Shown: positions 63,271-64,000 of the stretch, one piece after another
Numbering within the stretch: position 1 is the first letter of the stretch
How the letters are laid out: each line of letters starts with the position of its first letter
Assembly: GCF_900170025.1 (NCBI RefSeq)
Contig: NZ_FWEX01000006.1
Location: 1,263,089-1,327,088 of the forward strand
DNA length: 64,000 bases
Direction of reading: 5' to 3'
Source: Nitrospira sp. ND1
Lineage (GTDB): Bacteria > Nitrospirota > Nitrospiria > Nitrospirales > Nitrospiraceae
Made by a program: the position numbers and the translations under genes
Notes under the pieces: model-generated
The model's input: the letters and a program-made list of their open reading frames with translations, nothing else
Told to the model about the DNA's origin: nothing
The model's database searches: none

Positions 63271-64000
63271 ATGCTGTATGCGTTGATTCCATTTCTGCCG
63301 TTGTTCGCCTTTCTGATCGTCGGTATCGGCGAACAGTGGATCAAGGACCGTGCGCATCTGGTGGCGGTTCCGGCCATGGTGGGTTCGTTTCTGCTCTCAC
63401 TCCTGGCGTTGCATGACGTGGCCACGGGCCAGGCCATCAACGTGCCCCTCTACACCTGGTTGACCTCCGGCAACCTGGACATCCACATCGGGATTTCCAT
63501 CGATCGCCTCACCGCCGTCATGTTGATTCTGGTCACCACCGTCAGCACGCTGGTGCACATCTACACGATCGGCTACATGCATGGCGAACCGGGCTACGCC
63601 CGGTTCTTTGCCTATATCGCCCTGTTCACCTTCTCCATGCTCATGCTGGTGATGGCGGACAATCTGCTCCAGCTGTTCGTCTTCTGGGAAGCGGTGGGAC
63701 TCTGCTCCTACCTGCTGATCGGCCATTGGTATGAACGGGCGAGCGCCTGCGCCGCCGCCACGAAGGCCTTCCTGGTCAATCGCGTGGGAGACTTCGGCTT
63801 CATCCTCGGCCTGTTCCTCGTCTGGTACTCCTTCGGCTCGCTCGATTACGCCACCGTGTTCGCGCACGCGCAGGACCTGGCTTCCAAGACCACGAATCTC
63901 CTCGGCCCCTTCGGCGGCACCTGGGAGGTCTCGGTCATGACCATGATTTGCCTCCTGCTCTTTACCGGAGCGGTGGGTAAATCCGCGCAGGTCCCGCTGC
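63271..64000 (+). CDS. nuoL: NADH-quinone oxidoreductase subunit L, 3' end outside window
   Basis: The first 243 codons are visible (MLYALIPFLPLFAFLIVGIGEQW...). Antiporter-like proton-pump subunit: DRLTAVMLILVTTVSTLVHIYTIGYM, RFFAYIALFTFSMLMLVMADNLLQLFVFWEAVGLCSYLLIG with the channel Glu, and KAFLVNRVGDFGFILG. The open frame runs off the window end. It starts 16 bp after nuoK. Confidence 0.96.
   Translation, partial: MLYALIPFLPLFAFLIVGIGEQWIKDRAHLVAVPAMVGSFLLSLLALHDVATGQAINVPLYTWLTSGNLDIHIGISIDRLTAVMLILVTTVSTLVHIYTIGYMHGEPGYARFFAYIALFTFSMLMLVMADNLLQLFVFWEAVGLCSYLLIGHWYERASACAAATKAFLVNRVGDFGFILGLFLVWYSFGSLDYATVFAHAQDLASKTTNLLGPFGGTWEVSVMTMICLLLFTGAVGKSAQVPL

Overview
The window looks like chromosomal DNA of a Nitrospira-type bacterium (Nitrospirota). 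This is inferred from the GC-rich sequence, a Nitrosomonas-SmbP-like His/Glu heptad protein, two cytochrome P460-type genes, a fused nuoCD inside a nuoA-L operon, and a very large set of TonB-dependent outer-membrane receptors. No rRNA, tRNA or CRISPR was recognised.

Layout. (1) 1-7.4 kb, mostly minus strand: a GspG/pilin-like gene (cut by the window edge) with a HAMP membrane protein and a lipoprotein; a two-PDZ HtrA protease; a metal P-type ATPase with three YHS and two heavy-metal-binding domains behind a DsbA-like oxidase; a divergent Slp-like lipoprotein. (2) 7.4-12.2 kb: small exported proteins, the SmbP-like protein, and two P460-type units, each preceded by an 87-bp near-identical structured leader. 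(3) 12.5-47.5 kb, all minus strand: a metal/siderophore uptake island with six full TonB-dependent receptors and one truncated receptor, TonB, ExbB/ExbD, a PepSY reductase-like protein, a MacB/LolCDE-type ABC-MFP exporter, a TlpA thioredoxin, two BNR-propeller proteins with conserved Cys motifs, an amidohydrolase and a degenerate S9 peptidase. (4) 47.6-64 kb: a TPR protein, secA, then a MidA/NDUFAF7-type methyltransferase overlapping a complex I operon nuoA-B-CD-E-F-G-H-I-J-K-L, with nuoL cut by the window end.

The most striking content is in region 3. Eight small genes encode two-TM or exported Cys/His proteins that all end in R-x-P-P. They fall into type A (four copies, about 132 aa, all with inferred GTG starts) and type B (four copies). 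Most sit directly upstream of a TonB receptor or another envelope gene. Seven promoters (at 8.3, 12.9, 19.5, 22.5, 25.6, 28.8 and 32.5 kb) share one architecture on the minus strand: TGTAGC-n4-GTGAGCA-n7-GTAGACA, where TAGACA acts as the -35 box and a -10 box follows 17-18 bp later. Upstream of several lies the hairpin terminator of the preceding receptor. The island therefore reads as tandem cassettes, promoter - RxPP protein - receptor (or reductase/exporter) - terminator, probably one regulon for metal or metallophore acquisition. The substrate (copper, iron or another) cannot be decided from sequence alone.

Several repeat families are present: a 182-bp MITE-like element between two permease genes, a roughly 125-bp repeat in two inverted copies, the 87-bp leaders, and intergenic spacers built from TTTCACG heptamers.
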